This document shows, piece by piece, positions 20,020-33,192 of a stretch of DNA of 64,000 nt; the first letter of the stretch is position 1; every line of letters begins with the position of its first letter. The DNA is from Lentinula raphanica (taxonomy: Eukaryota; Basidiomycota; Agaricomycetes; Agaricales; Omphalotaceae). The notes beneath the pieces are model-generated. The model made no database searches, was not told the origin of the DNA, and saw nothing but the letters and a program-made list of their open reading frames with translations. The translations under genes and the position numbers were made by a program. The DNA lies in NCBI GenBank assembly GCA_027919835.1, contig JANVFP010000026.1, forward strand, positions 712,362 through 776,361, given 5' to 3'.

Positions 20020-21173
20020 CTACCTCAGTTGCTGCTATAACCGTTAGTATGTTGCTTTTTTCTGGAGTCATATTCCTAGTTCCTGCCAAATGGGCATGTG
20101 GCTCTGACTGCTCGGAACATATCGCCTTTCATGAGAACCCGACAAACGAGGGGTTCAAACGTTAGTTTTCAATAATTGAACTTGCTTGCTGAAGCTCCGA
20201 TGATCGAGTAGAGTAACGTTGTTTGAGGCTGGCTTTAGTTTTTCCTCAAGTTATCTCATAGTATTTGCAGAATGAGAGCAGAATCTCTACTGATTTGACT
20301 AGAACTTAGCTCTGTCTCCGGAACCGAATTGGACTGTAATCAGTACACACTCGGTAGTTGGGAGTACTTGGTACTTACTGAGGCACTCAAATGAAGCGGA
20401 ATTACACTCGGTGATCCAAGGCAAGCCCAGGTGACACTTTCCGCTGGCAGTGGCTTCTAGTAGTATGTACATAGTTCTTCAATTCATTGCTCGAACCTCG
20501 ACTCGGTGACACAGAGGAAAAGAATATGATGGAGTGTTTACTTAGGAGGCTCGACTCAATCATGGCACGGCCGTTTTCAGGTGAAATCCGAAAGATCTTC
20601 CGAGTGGTACGGATTGGGGGTCAATACTACTGTATCACTGAACGAAGCACCATCACGTACTTACTCTTGGGCGTTGTCGATAAGTACTTGGTGGTTTGCT
20701 ACACAAAACTATCTTCATCGGTGGTTCTTATTCTTGCTGGCGGAACTCCGTTCATGATCATACAGCATTTACCACAACGCGAGTATGTATTATTCATGTA
20801 CTGAATGATCGATTGCCTTGAGACCAACAAAGGCTCTATGGATAAGATAGCGACGATATACAATGTTGAGAGCAAAGAGTCTGACAACTACTACTAAAGA
20901 TTGAGAGTGAGGCGAGAGTAACTAATAGGGGATGAGCGAGTCCAAGTGATGGTAATGTACGAATTGAGAAAAGGGGAACGGATACGTTATCATAAAAAAG
21001 AGTGCAAAGTCCATCCGTTGTATAACCTAGAAAGAGAGGAAACATGTTGCATGGCAATAGTAGAAGTTCAGTTTCAAAAGAAGGCAGCTGTCGAAACGCA
21101 TACAGAATCCAAAGCTTGCGAGAATTCCATACAAAGCAAGAAAAGTTCAATCATCTTCGAATGACCGCATTAC
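20020..21173. other. Intergenic region of about 1.15 kb, no gene supported
   Basis: Scattered short frames on both strands, none with splice or family support. The area around 20330-20700 has repeated short motifs such as GTACTTACTGAG and AGTACTTGG. The 3' UTR of the chitin synthase gene should lie at its right end. Confidence 0.4.
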
Positions 21174-24100
21174 TTACGACGCCTGCTCCGCAAGACATTT
21201 GTCTATTGCAGCATTGATTGTCGCTTTCCTGGCCGCCAGATCAACTCCGAATTGTTCTTCTAACTGTCGCCTGATCCCTCTCTTGGTGATCGAATTGAGA
21301 TCTGCTACTCGAATTATATTTTGAACCGCACGCTCGATATCCATATCGAAAGGTCCTCCGGATAAGGAACCGTTATCCGGACTCGAGGTCGTAGGAATGG
21401 GCATATCAAGATAATTCGTGGTTGGTCGAGATGGAGTAGGCTGGTAAAGCGATGGAGTTGCAAACTGAGGCTGACCATACATGCTCCCCATTCCTGTATC
21501 CATAGGATTGCGCAGATGTGATTGAGGAGTGTTCCTGCCAGATTGATATCCAGGAGGAGGAGCATACATATGTTGCATCTGTGAAGGTGCAGGAGAATAG
21601 GCTCGTTGAGGTTCGTAGTATGTTTCGCGACCGTAGAGGGAGGCTGTTTGTGATTCAGCGTAACCTTCGTTTTGGAACTTGTTGGGTGGTACCCAGGATC
21701 CAATGCTGTGGTTGGACTCTTTGTCCCATAATTCGTTCTCCTGCGAGGGAAAAATCAGCAGACAGTCTCGATCTCGGGAATGAGCTACGCACGTAGTCTG
21801 TCCATGACTTCAGCGGAATAGCCTTGGGGTCAAATTTACCTTCATCCTGAAATTAATGTGTAAGACCAACACGTAAGACTGGAAGAGAAACTGAGGATAC
21901 TTACATGCACGATGAGTTTCTTGCCGGATTCACCCATGACTAGACGTGTAGCTCCCCAGGAAAAGTCGTCCATTCGCCAGAAGGAGTAGAGGGGCAGGTA
22001 CAACGAGAAGATTGGAATGGCAAGGATATAAAATACCATCCAACCAATCATATCCCACTTGCGCCGCATAATGAAGACCAATGCTTGAAGACCATAGATC
22101 GCAGCTATCATGATCAGTGACAAAGTGGGTATTGCTTCACCAGCGCCGACCACAGAATAGATCAGATAAACAATCTGTGCAAAAGTCAGCAAAAAGCAAG
22201 TACTTTTAAGGATAATTTGACTAACGTAGCCCACGGTGACGGGTTGTATAATTGTGGAGATGAGGTCGATCATGACAACAAATCGCATAGAGAAACAGCA
22301 GAAACCACAAAGTTGTTCCAAGAACATCAATTCACCGAGATTGTGCACTGTAGAGTTGATCCAACGCCGACGTTGGGACAGTAGTACCTTCCAGTCGTCT
22401 GGGGCAACAGTGAAAGCATGTGCATCTCGCACAAATTGGGTCTTGAGAGTGGGGAAATGCTTCAAAAGAAGGGTGGTTAGATAACGATCTTCTCCTAGAT
22501 GCAACAAGTTCTTCATGTGTAACGTGTCGACACGATTTTCTGAGTAATCATGGATGATCTGGTTGGATATGAACAGCGGCTTGTGGGTGTCGGGGGCACG
22601 AAGTCGGTATAGAGAGAAACAACCAGGTAAACAGGTGACAGAGCCGAAAAGACTTTCAAACGCCTTGGCCATATGATGCGAGATGAAGTATTCGTATACC
22701 TAAGAATGGGCAGTTCAGCTTCCAGCCGTGACCGGAATCCGGACGTACGAACCTGCATCATCGTAAGAATAGATTGCTTCGCGTTGGACAATTCAGTTTC
22801 TCCACAACACGCTAGTAGTTTCTTGTCGTGAATCATGCTGTCATCAAAAATTCTATCTTGAGCTTATTGGGAACGAACAGATGACCGAAAGACATACGCA
22901 GAAATGAGGCGATTAATGGAGTATTGATCCACAGTAGTATCAGCATCGACAGTGAACAGATATTCATAGAAAGTGGGGTTTACTCCGATGACATTCTTGA
23001 TCTGGTGGTACATCTCCAGTTCCATTGGGTTCATGGGGGAGTTGAAATGAACCTAGTTTCCGGCTGTAAGATTCGAATCATAACATCTAAAGAGTGCTTT
23101 TACCTTGTTCAGGAAATGCATGAGAATCATCTGAGAGTCACGCTTGCCACGATTACCAGGGCGAGAACGTTCGTTTGGTTTACCAACTTTGACAATGACC
23201 ATATAAGGCACGACATGACCAGCGCATTCATATAGCCCGGAGTATATCTTGCCCATGTTGTGTTGCTTGGCACCCTCACCCAGAGAAAGGAAACTCAAAG
23301 GTTCGGGATCCAAGTTCGGGTCAGCACCGAGGATGTCCAACACGATCCGAGGCGTAGGTCGGTCGTTACCTGAACCCACGATCATACCATCACAGATGAC
23401 AACAAGCAATTTGCGTTTGTCATCATACTTCATCTGAGCAAGGGAGTCAATGGTACGACGGAGGGAGGAGTCGCCCTCTGTATAACATGGAACTTGGCAA
23501 ATGACGAATTTGTCGTGATCTTCCGGTAAACGAGCTGCACTGAAATTGATCGAGGCCAAGAACTTGAAACCGATGACAGAGACCATGAATATAGAAAGAG
23601 CCAGAAGGATGTATTTCGAGAATAAGCACTGAGGTGAGTTTCGATTATCGACTTTGCCAATGAGGAACAAGTTCCTGAGGCAAATCTTTTGCCTCTCGAG
23701 GACTTCAGAGCTAATCGTATTCGGAACAAGGGCGTTCAAGCTCTTGGTGATATCGCCCCCGTTGTTGAATTTAAACACATCTATGACCGAAGGGTCCATA
23801 AAGTTCTTATCGGTGTCAGAGGGTGCTTGAAAACCCGGAGGTGCGATGAGCGATGCTTGAGAGCTGACATAGGATGTCACATCGTAAATCATGCCCTCGT
23901 ATACTCCAACCGATTTTCCTGAACTTGACATGTCCTTGATTTCATCTTTGGTGTACCCAAGGAAGCCTACTCGAGCAGTATAGCGCATGGTCACCATACT
24001 TTCAAAATACCAGTCTGGTCGCGAGTCATTGGTGTTGATACGGAAGTCGTGATACTGTGCATTGATGTCGGAGTTGTTGGTTGTGTCCAATGCGACGAAA

Positions 24101-27100
24101 GGACTGACGGTGCCGGTGACACCATTGCAAAGAGCGCTGATCTAAACACGTAGGTTCAAAGTCAATGCAAGGAAAGGTGTAACAAGAATATAGAAATCAT
24201 ACCTGAACAGGGAAGATGTTATCCGAGCTCGTCCCGCCATACTTGAGAATAGATTTGGTAGGTACAACACTGACCACATGCTGGTGCGATTCAGATATGA
24301 TACCCAGGTCGAAAACTTCACCTCGTATCGATGTATAAACCTCCTTCGCGGTGCTGTCATGAGATGACAGTTCTCCCGAGCTGAAGACATGCTGGGTAGG
24401 ACAGATGACAAGACCAAGTACGGCGATGATGAAGATCGAGACACCGCAGCAGAACCAGATGATCATGTTCAGCGCGAGTTTTTCTCTCCAAGCTTGTCGT
24501 ACATCCTCACGTTTCATACGCCCAATCCATTTCAGGAACGGACTTGGAACCCACCACGTCAAAACCCAACAGAGAGCTACCCATCTTCGGCGAGCAGAAC
24601 TCTCTTTGACTACCTCTGTAGTCTCGCCCTCTTGGATTTCACCCGGTAAAGCCTCCTTGTTCACCAACGCAGCCTTGTCGGCATTTTGGAACATATTCCT
24701 AGACGGTGCATACGATTCCGATCCGAAGTTTGATACGGAGTCGTCTCTCTGACTGGTGAACTTGCTCCGGCCGTCAAAGTCTTCGCTATGGAATGAACGA
24801 TCATCGCCGAACTCGTCGTCGTAGAGGTCTGCACGCTGGAAAGGAGAAGCATTGGCAACCAGAGGCAGCTGCTGATTCGAAGTACTATAATTCTCGTTAT
24901 GCCCCGCGGACCAAGCAGCTTCACCATCTGCATTCGGGTACGAGTAAGGTGCATATGGATCGCCACGGGAGTCGAGCCCTGCTTCGGCTTCAGCGTCACG
25001 GAGCCGATTGCGTTTCTGTTCCTCCACATCTCGAGAGCGAAGCTGATCTTCGAGGAGGTGGAACGCAGCTTGAGATAGGAACACCTGCGAAACAATCAGG
25101 AAGGAGGCATTATAAAAGAAGATTGCTCGCTGACCTTATGTTGACCAAGGACAATGTCGTTTTCATTCAGACCCAGGGCGGATCTTGCATACTCAACTTT
25201 GTCTCGGTCACCTCCACCGACAACACCAGCCTCCTGAAGTCCTTCCTTGTACCTATCGCAAAACTCCTCGGGCATCATATTGACTTCGAATACGTTCACA
25301 CATCGCTTGGCGATTTCTGTCAAACCCAAACTTCTGACTTGACCCTTGACGCTCCTTCCTTCGAGTTGATTCGGCAGCTGTGAGTCATTGGGATTGATAC
25401 AGAACACATGCCACGATTGAGTATCATCGAGGGTTTCGAACAGCGTATCCAATGCTGCGCGAAACTCGCCTGCGACGCAAGCGGTACCGTTGTGAGATGC
25501 AAGACCAGAGGCATTCCCTGTGCCGTCTTCATCGTCGGCCTCTACTCCTTCTTTGACGGTCGACATTCGTTTTATGGTCCCCTTCCGTCTGGTCGACGGA
25601 GCCCGCATTGGTTTAACATTCTGCTGAGCAGCGACGATTGTGTCCTCGTTTCGTGGATGTACCGTAGTGGCTATCTGCTTCCCACTGAATAGGCCTTTCA
25701 CGAAAGGATTGATGGACCCTGTGCCTTCCATGCCCTCGATGCCCCGGAGGAGATTCACAAAATCTGAGTTTAGTTCATCCTGGTTTCTCTCGATGAAGTT
25801 CTCCGACGAATATGTCACCGGGCCGTTGAAGTGACTGACAGTGAAAGTAGGGAATCCTGACCTATCAATATTGCCGGTTTTGAACGATGAGTGATTTCCC
25901 CAGCGTTTTTGGAACGCTTCAACCATCGTATGATTGGTCTTCTTGGGCTGACGACGAGCTTGATCATCCATGATATGTATCAAACCGCCCGGTTTGTTCT
26001 GCAGGAGTCGGACGCACTCGGTGTTGTCGAAGTACGCTACGGAAGGTACAAGATGAGCGATGCCTTCGGCAGCATATTCATTGACGTGAGTTTCGAAGAG
26101 ACGCTTTTGCGTCCAGTGCTGGAGCCTTTCATTGGCAAAGTTGATGCAGAATTGATCGAGGGAGTTAGGTCGAGAAGTCATATTTTGTGGACCTGGAAGG
26201 TCAAAGAGACCGATGAAAGTGGAGAAATCGTCCTTGCACAGGCGTTGATTGATGTGTTCATTGAGCCAGGAAAAGAGAAGGGAGTACAGTGCCTTCGCCA
26301 AGTCATCTCGGTTGTCAGAAGCACCATCTGGGTCAAGGAAGATAGTACACATCTCCTTTTTGACCATCTTAGATCGGTAGGAAAGTGCTTGTTCCAATTC
26401 GCTTGGTTGAACACCAAGGAAATCGGCAACGATGGCACAAACGTCGGTATTTCGCACAACAGCGGCGTCTTCGTTACGGCTGCGGTCGGTGACAAACTCG
26501 AGGTTACCAAGATGGAGGATAGCAGCCAGGAGTTGACAGGTCTGAGCAACGTGTCTCTTCGAAAGACCGATTGTCTTCAAAGCAACTTTGAGCTGCTCAA
26601 ACCTCAACGCATCATCGTCTTTGGCTCCATTAGGTCTAGCTGTGACATTCCTCTGGCCAAGGTAGCGATATGCTGTCTTGTCGACGAGATGGAGATGTTG
26701 TCGTTCTTCAGGCGTGGCACCAGCGACCAGATAGTAGAAGATGTGAAAATTTCGTTCGCCGCTAGGTGCACCAGCAACTCGATTACGTTCCAGGTAGTAC
26801 TCGAGGGTTTTGACACCAGTGAGCCGTCCTCGCTCGCTGAACTGTAATTCAGTGTATTTCCCGAAGCGCGAAGCATTCGGGTTGAAGAGCGTGCGAGCGT
26901 TACCAAACGATTCGAGAACGAATTCGGCGGCAGGAACCTGATTGGCAAGTTTTGCACCCTTCTTCCCAGGACTAGAAACCGAGAGCTCGAGGATAGCCTT
27001 TATCGCCAATCGACGAGATTCTGATTTACCAGAAGCAGTCTCTCCGCTGGATAGATGATGAATATAGGCGTCTCGAAGGATGGCTGGCAAGTCTTACCTA

Positions 27101-27429
27101 AAAACTATACTTTGATCCTGAGTAGTCCTCTTCATGTGATAGTATACATTGTTCGCAAGCTGAAAGATATGCGGAGGTAGAGGCTCCTTGGGTATGCTAG
27201 TATTTCGATACTCAGAGGCGTATTTCTGGAGGACGTTGTCGGCATTCGAGGACACGTATTTGTGTGGGTTTAAGGCAACCAATGCGGAGCTCCCCACGTT
27301 GGTGTAGATATTGTCGGCCATAAACCTTTCTCTGATGCATGCAACAATAACATCGTCGGATAGTCCAGTAAGTTGCGAAAGGTCGGTAACAGCCTCGAGG
27401 CGCTGGTGAATGGTCGACTGCCGATTCAT
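21174..27429 (-). CDS. Class V chitin synthase with myosin-like motor domain
   Basis: Ten minus-strand exons: 27098-27429, 25135-27046, 24203-25084, 23104-24141, 22898-23052, 22753-22837, 22226-22699, 21905-22174, 21793-21846, 21174-21740; nine introns of 50-61 nt; 1922 aa from [11 protein letters not shown] (an in-frame ATG six codons upstream is possible). Residues 1 to about 750 are a myosin motor-like domain; its P-loop reads GETASGKS instead of GESGAGKT. Membrane helices around residue 930 are followed by a cytochrome b5-like segment (about 1100) and the GT2 chitin synthase core: VDADTTVD (about 1424), GEDRYL (about 1540) and QRRRW (about 1580), with C-terminal membrane spans. The last 55 residues form a DEK_C domain. 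This is the CsmA/Mcs1 type, which makes wall chitin at hyphal tips from UDP-GlcNAc. It is divergent from RHO1. Confidence 0.95.
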
Positions 27430-28811
27430 GGTCGTCGAAAAGGGCACAAGTCCGAAAAGAGTATTAGAGAATTAGAGCTGCAGCCTGAGTACAGGCGCAG
27501 CGTATCGAACGAGAGTGATGGCAAAGGGTGGTGAAGGGAAGAAGTAAGGTTATTATTTGAGCGTCGTGATGGTCAGAACACTTTCGGAGGGTCGTGAGAA
27601 ATTTTAAGTATGACCGATCGCGACTCTTGCTTTTACTCTTTCAATGTCATCTCAACCTTTTTCCAACTTTCGATGGCCACTCAAATCTGTTGGCTTCAGC
27701 TCTTCGTCCTAACGCACTGTATGCTTATAGCCATGTCTTTGGGATCAAAAGATATACCAAAGGTCCCACCAGGTTTCAACGTTCCATGAGCGAAAATAGC
27801 ACCGGGGATCTCACGGGGGAGACAACCCGCTGGCACAGGCTGGCATAGATAAATTCTTCTCAGCTGTTCTCAGCATCGCCTTCAAGTCTGTAACGGCCGT
27901 TCAAGATATCCTTCTCGACCTTTTCATATAGCATTGACGAGCTTCACAAATTGGCACTGGCCCGGATTTGACCGACTGGCGATGTCGATTTTGCCAAACT
28001 CATGCTAGCGGCTAAATTGCCTCGGTACATTTACTTCGAAGCATCAAATATCTGCTACCAAGGTATGTGTTCGACATACCTCGATCCGTACTCGGAAACT
28101 CCAGCCTTGAACTTGACCTTTGGCGGTCCAAAATGAAAGCAACTGCCGCTCGCAGACACAGTCGGTAAGTACCTGGCGTTGCCGTATGGTTTCTATGTGC
28201 GAGAATGGTCAATATCATATGTTCAACTCTCTCATATCTCTTTGTGTGCGGACTTCGGAGTCTTTGGACCAGCGATACGAGGTCGACTACTAGTAGTCTG
28301 TACCAACAGTGGTAGATTAAAAGGGAAGAGTTGGGCAACTTTAAGAGATGCGGAATGTACAAGTCTCGCTGTTCAAATGGCCGTTGACGATCCCAACCGA
28401 ATGCATACAGCTAAATACTGCTGGTGTTTTTTTTTGATTGTAAATTGTCTTCGAGTTTCTGCAGGCTGCATAGCGGAGTGTAGACTTGGTGTAGACTATA
28501 CATAGTCTTGAGTCGTCGAATTTCAAATTGGTTGCTTACGAAGTGAGCGTTGGCTCATCATCATGCCGCAGAGTCACATGTGCATTATCTAAGCAAAGCT
28601 GTGCTCCGAATTCAACCGGCGCTTGAAATAAATGGTGTCAGCGGTTGAGGCCTCATCCGAGTCGACAAATAACACCTCGAGGCCGTCGTTGTCCTCACAC
28701 TACAACCTCCACTGTACTGACCAGTTGTTTTTTTTTCAAACTCTCGTCACAACTCTCTTACTAGCAGTCGGCTTTTTCGCTCCTCTTCTATATACCTATC
28801 TGCTGGTGAAG
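27430..28811. promoter_or_regulatory. 1.38-kb divergent region between chitin synthase V and RHO1
   Basis: Non-coding by inspection. It should hold the promoters of both genes. T-rich tracts lie in the RHO1 leader (about 28729-28737). Short frames inside lack support. No TATA box stands out at a convincing distance from either start. Confidence 0.4.
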
Positions 28812-29892
28812 ATGTCTGAAATTAGGAGGAAACTCGTTATCGTTGGGGATGGTGCTTGTGGAAAGGTTCGTTATTCCTTCTTCTGTCGAACCAATGTCTA
28901 TGTATTCTAAATCTTCTTCTTTGTTCTTCTTACTCTCCCTGTTCGACATACTCACTGTCTACAACGGGTTGTGCTGTAACAAATCACAACTCTTCAACAC
29001 CTTTTCCACGGGCGTTGTTCACCACCGACTTTTTGTTGTTGTGCTCCTACATCAACCGATGACCTGGTACATTGTGCTCTGTTCTGCTTTGGCACCTCCA
29101 TCAATTTGGCAAACATTGGACCCACCACTAACCGCCACGGGGACGAACATCAGACATGTTTGTTGATCGTTTTCTCGAAAGGAACATTCCCAGAGGTGAG
29201 TTTCTCTGCGCTCTCATAGTCTGCTGCTTTATAAGCGGTGTTCTTTGTCACACAACTCGCGAGCGCTTGCAGTGACTGATATGTTGTGAACTAGGTCTAC
29301 GTCCCCACGGTGTTCGAGAACTATGTCGCCGATGTTGAAGTTGACGGAAAACACGTTGAACTCGCGTTATGGGATACCGCCGGTCAGGAAGATTATGACC
29401 GTCTCAGGCCCCTTTCATATCCAGACTCGCATGTCATCTTAATCTGTTTCGCCGTCGACAGTCCCGACTCCCTTGATAACGTCCAAGAAAAGGTCAGTTC
29501 TACCATCTGTATCACGTCTGGTTTCAATCTAATATTAATATTCCATTCGCAGTGGATATCTGAAGTCATGCATTTCTGTGCTGGTCTACCTATCATCCTT
29601 GTAGGTTGCAAAAAGGACCTTCGTCGGGACCCCAGGGTCATCGAAGAGCTTAGGAAGACAAGTCAAAGGCCTGTCACTCCTGAAGAGGTGAGTTCGCTGT
29701 TTTTGTTGAGATTGCTTTTTCCAATTCTTTTTGTAGGGCATGGCCGTTGCTCAGAAGATAGGCGCCAAGCACTACCTCGAGTGCTCAGCCAAGTCTGGGG
29801 AAGGTGTTCGTGAAGTCTTCCAATACGCTACCCGTGCGGCACTGCTTTCTCGTCCCGGCAAGAAGAAGGGTAACAAGTGTATCGTCATCTGA
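28812..29892 (+). CDS. RHO1: Rho-type small GTPase Rho1
   Basis: Five exons: 28812-28865, 29154-29195, 29295-29492, 29553-29687, 29737-29892, giving 194 aa, the usual Rho1 length; the first intron is unusually long (288 nt). Visible motifs: P-loop GDGACGKT, switch [14 protein letters not shown], switch [17 protein letters not shown], the guanine-specificity element GCKKDLR (GCKxD variant seen in fungal Rho1) and [10 protein letters not shown]. The C-terminus is a polybasic KKKGNK followed by CIVI, a CaaX box expected to be geranylgeranylated. Rho1 is membrane-bound, activates glucan synthase and protein kinase C and controls actin and wall integrity. All exon joins are phase 0. Confidence 0.97.
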
Positions 29893-30744
29893 GCGCGCCT
29901 AACACTGGTGCTCCAGCGATTAGATCCGAGCGCTGGAGCAAGGGCAAGGAGGGGCGACGGCGTTTGTCGTGTGGTGATGAAGAGACCATGGAGCAAACGA
30001 GAGTCTCTTGTTCTGCCAAAGACCGAAAGGATGCTATCTGTTCTTTAATATCGCTATGATGGAGTAATGGATGCCCTATGGGCCTAGTTTATATGTATAT
30101 TGGCATGATGGATTCTGTCGTCGTCAGTATTGGTTCTCACTCACGTTTTGTCTACCGCTCCTCCACTTTCTGTCTCCAGATCATTCTTTTTTTTCTTCTC
30201 CGATCTTACCGAAGTCAGCCCATTCTATGTTCTACTTGATAACATCTCTCTGTTTTTCTTTTTTCTCTATCATATTTACTTCCACGCCTTCAGAGCTCAC
30301 TTGGCTCTCACGTCTTGATTCTAACGTTCCCTGCTACTTGTTGATGTTGATTGAAATCTCCTATCAGAATATAGGACAAGAATTCATACCCCCAAAACCC
30401 AAAGGCCCAATTCTGAATCTATACATGCATACTTCCTCGTTGCCATCGTTCGTTTTCGCCTTCCAGAATTCGCTAACAATGTGGACGGTGGAGCTTTGAA
30501 CGGATTTTTGGAGAATCGGATTTCGTTCCGACGCGGAGCAGATATGTCATCAATTGCTTCCAAGGCAAAATTTTACGTCCCAAAACTCTTCAAAAGCGCG
30601 TTTCCTTCTTCATTCCTTTCCTCCTTCTCCAACGCCTGATCCCCATTGCTTTATTGCTCCTAGTATTAAACAAGTGATCCAAGTTGTGAGCCTTTGCATC
30701 GACACAATGCTTCCGAGATCTAAACTTGTTTTCAAGCCATCTCA
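29893..30744. other. Intergenic, T/C-rich
   Basis: 850 bp between RHO1 and the next gene, holding the RHO1 3' UTR and a pyrimidine-rich stretch (30130-30300). No supported gene. Confidence 0.4.
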
Positions 30745-33192
30745 ATGACCCAGGGATTCACTCTCTCATACTCTCCCTTTACATTGCCTAAGTCTATGCC
30801 TCCTCCAATGACATTACCTGTTTCTTCTGCCACTATACTCTCAGATTCCACCAATGCTCAAATAGCACAGATAGCTCCGATATTCAATTTACCCTCTGAT
30901 ATCCTCTATCATATCCTTTGGAATCTCTCTGGCGGATGGGTAACACTCGATCCGACAACAGACATTTGGGTCTTCTCGCGTGTATCGCGGATTCATCGTC
31001 TCGTCACCTTGAGCTTCACTAATCTGTGGGCACGAATCAGCTTGGAGGCTGACGATATAAGGAAGTATAAAAGAAATGCGGTCGATATTCTCCGGACCAT
31101 TCTGGATAGGAGCTCGACCGACAACTCAGAAGGTGGCCAAGAAGGATCTCATTTGCGGCTTCGTGTTTACGCGGATATGCTTTTGATTCATGCCAACTTG
31201 CTTGACATCCTCACAGCACATTATACTCGCTGGTATTCTCTTGATCTACACATATCTTTGTTCCTCCTGAACACACTCTCGGCGCAGATGGCTCCATTAG
31301 GATTTCCTCTGCTCTCTCATTTGAGGCTGAGTCTTGGATCAGATCAAACCAAAATACCCGAACTCGATGTTTTTTCCCTTTGTCCGTCGCTCAAGAGCGT
31401 GGAATTCGATTCCATCCCTAGATGTAAGGCTCTGCGACTTCCTTGGGCAGGCCTCACTCGAATCGTACTCAAAGAACGAGTCCGTTCGGACTTTCTCAGA
31501 ATGCTTCTCAGCGCGCCGGCTCTTCGACATGCCGAACTCATTTCGGTGCTTCCTTCTCTTCATCCTGAAGATCCCAACGACGATCCCCTACCAAAGTCTC
31601 GTATAATTGAACACAAATCCCTGAAGTCTCTGGTCCTGAAATGCATACCTTTTGCTGTTGTGCTTGATATGCTCTATCTTCCCAACTTGACTCAGCTTAC
31701 TCTTGAGAGCACTGCGCAGGCCTCCTTCGGTAGCCTCCTCGGTTTCATCCAACGTTCGAATACAAATTCGAAGTTGGAAAAGCTCACTTTGAGTGGAAGT
31801 TTGTTCTTGACGGAACCTGAAGGGGCACTGGCAAGGTCGATGTCAAGCTCATCCCTGCCTTCATCTCTTCCCCCTTCTCCCTTATCTGAAACTGGGCCTG
31901 CGCAATCTCCGTTCGCTCCCAATCCCAACAATTCTCATACTTCTACATTTCCCAATTCCCCCTGGCCAGTTCCATTAACGGCTACCTTGGAAGATGTTCT
32001 AAAAGCCGCTCCTAGTCTTACTACCTTGGTCCTGGAGGATTGGACCCCTGTCCAATTCCCTTCTCCTTATGATCACTTCTTTGTCGCTCTGAGCCGCAGT
32101 GGAGATGGAGACGGTGGAATGCACCTGCTCAAAACCGGTGTGAGCTTCCCCGGGACACCTGTGATTGGTGGAATGACTTCGACGATGGCAGCTATGACAC
32201 CTGGGTTCGGCATGACGCCAGCTCCCAGTCTCAACTCAACCTCCACCAGTTCGCTGCATGGGAATGATTACCCAAGCACGTCTACTCCTGGACCTATTAA
32301 TGCTCTATCATTCAGTTCTCTTCCACCTGCTTCGGCTGTACCACTTCACTTACAACGAACCGGCTCTCAATCTCATATCAACTCACCGCTTGCAGGACTC
32401 CCTCCCCATTTAGCAAGCAATCCACACATTGCTGCGGCTTCTGCACATCTCGCCGCTGCTGGAATTCATTTACCGCCCGGTGTTCTGACACCGAGTGTGA
32501 GCTCGTCAGCTTCTTCGGAAAACGTTGACGAAACATCTTTGAATGCTCAGACTCAAAACCCGCATATTGCTACTCCCACCCAGACCCAAAGCCCGGGACC
32601 GTTTAGTCCTGGATTTGGAGCTGGAAACACCGTGTCGAACTCAGGGTTCGCTTCAGCTTTGGCACATGAGGAGAACAGCAACGGTGGACTTACTCCTGCA
32701 GCAAAGGTTGCTGCGCATGGCGCGCTAGGTATGTGTTTTCTATAAAGCGATGCGCTACTTCACTCAACTCATGACCTAGGTATACCTATTGACTCGGATG
32801 ATGTTCTTCTCCCAAATCTCGAAACATTGATAATTTCCAATCTCTCGAAAAATGTCATCGACCTTCATTTATTGGCGGGGATGGTTGAATCAAGGTGGCG
32901 AGGTCGAGTCTCTGATCTAGCACGAGAATCAAGGAGCTCGAGCACTACATCGACACCTTCCAACGCAGTCACTCCAAGTGCTTCCCCATCAGCTTCCCCA
33001 CCTCCTGCTTCCTCATTTTCTCCATCCATTGTTTCTTCCTTGGCCCTCCATACAGATTTGCGACTTATCAAAAACAAGGGTTCTGTTGGGAGGATCAAGG
33101 CACTTCAAAAAGAAACAGAAGAAGCAGCATTAGAAGGGCGGGGAAAGAAGGTTAAAGTATATGTTGGCGCCAAACGTTGGGGAGGCATCTAG
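30745..33192 (+). CDS. F-box-like protein with long Ser/Pro-rich region
   Basis: Two exons, 30745-32728 and 32780-33192; the 51-nt intron (GTATGT...GACCTAG) joins in phase 1; 798 aa. The F-box-like block is near residues 45-95 (PIFNLPSDILYHILWNLS ... FSRVSRIHRLVTLSFTNLWARI). Leucine-rich segments follow (LRLSLGSDQTKIPELDVF, LKSLVLKCIPFAVV, LTQLTLEST). From about residue 370 the chain alternates between low-complexity Ser/Pro/Thr stretches and one more LRR-like piece encoded by exon 2 (LPNLETLIISNLSKNVIDL). The C-terminus is basic. Initiation could also be at 30799. Likely an SCF adaptor; the long disordered middle is atypical of compact F-box proteins. Confidence 0.75.

Noticed and set aside
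25891..26847. 318-codon open frame on the plus strand
   Set aside because: It is antisense to the chitin synthase motor exon, whose minus-strand frame has clear family motifs; no features of its own.
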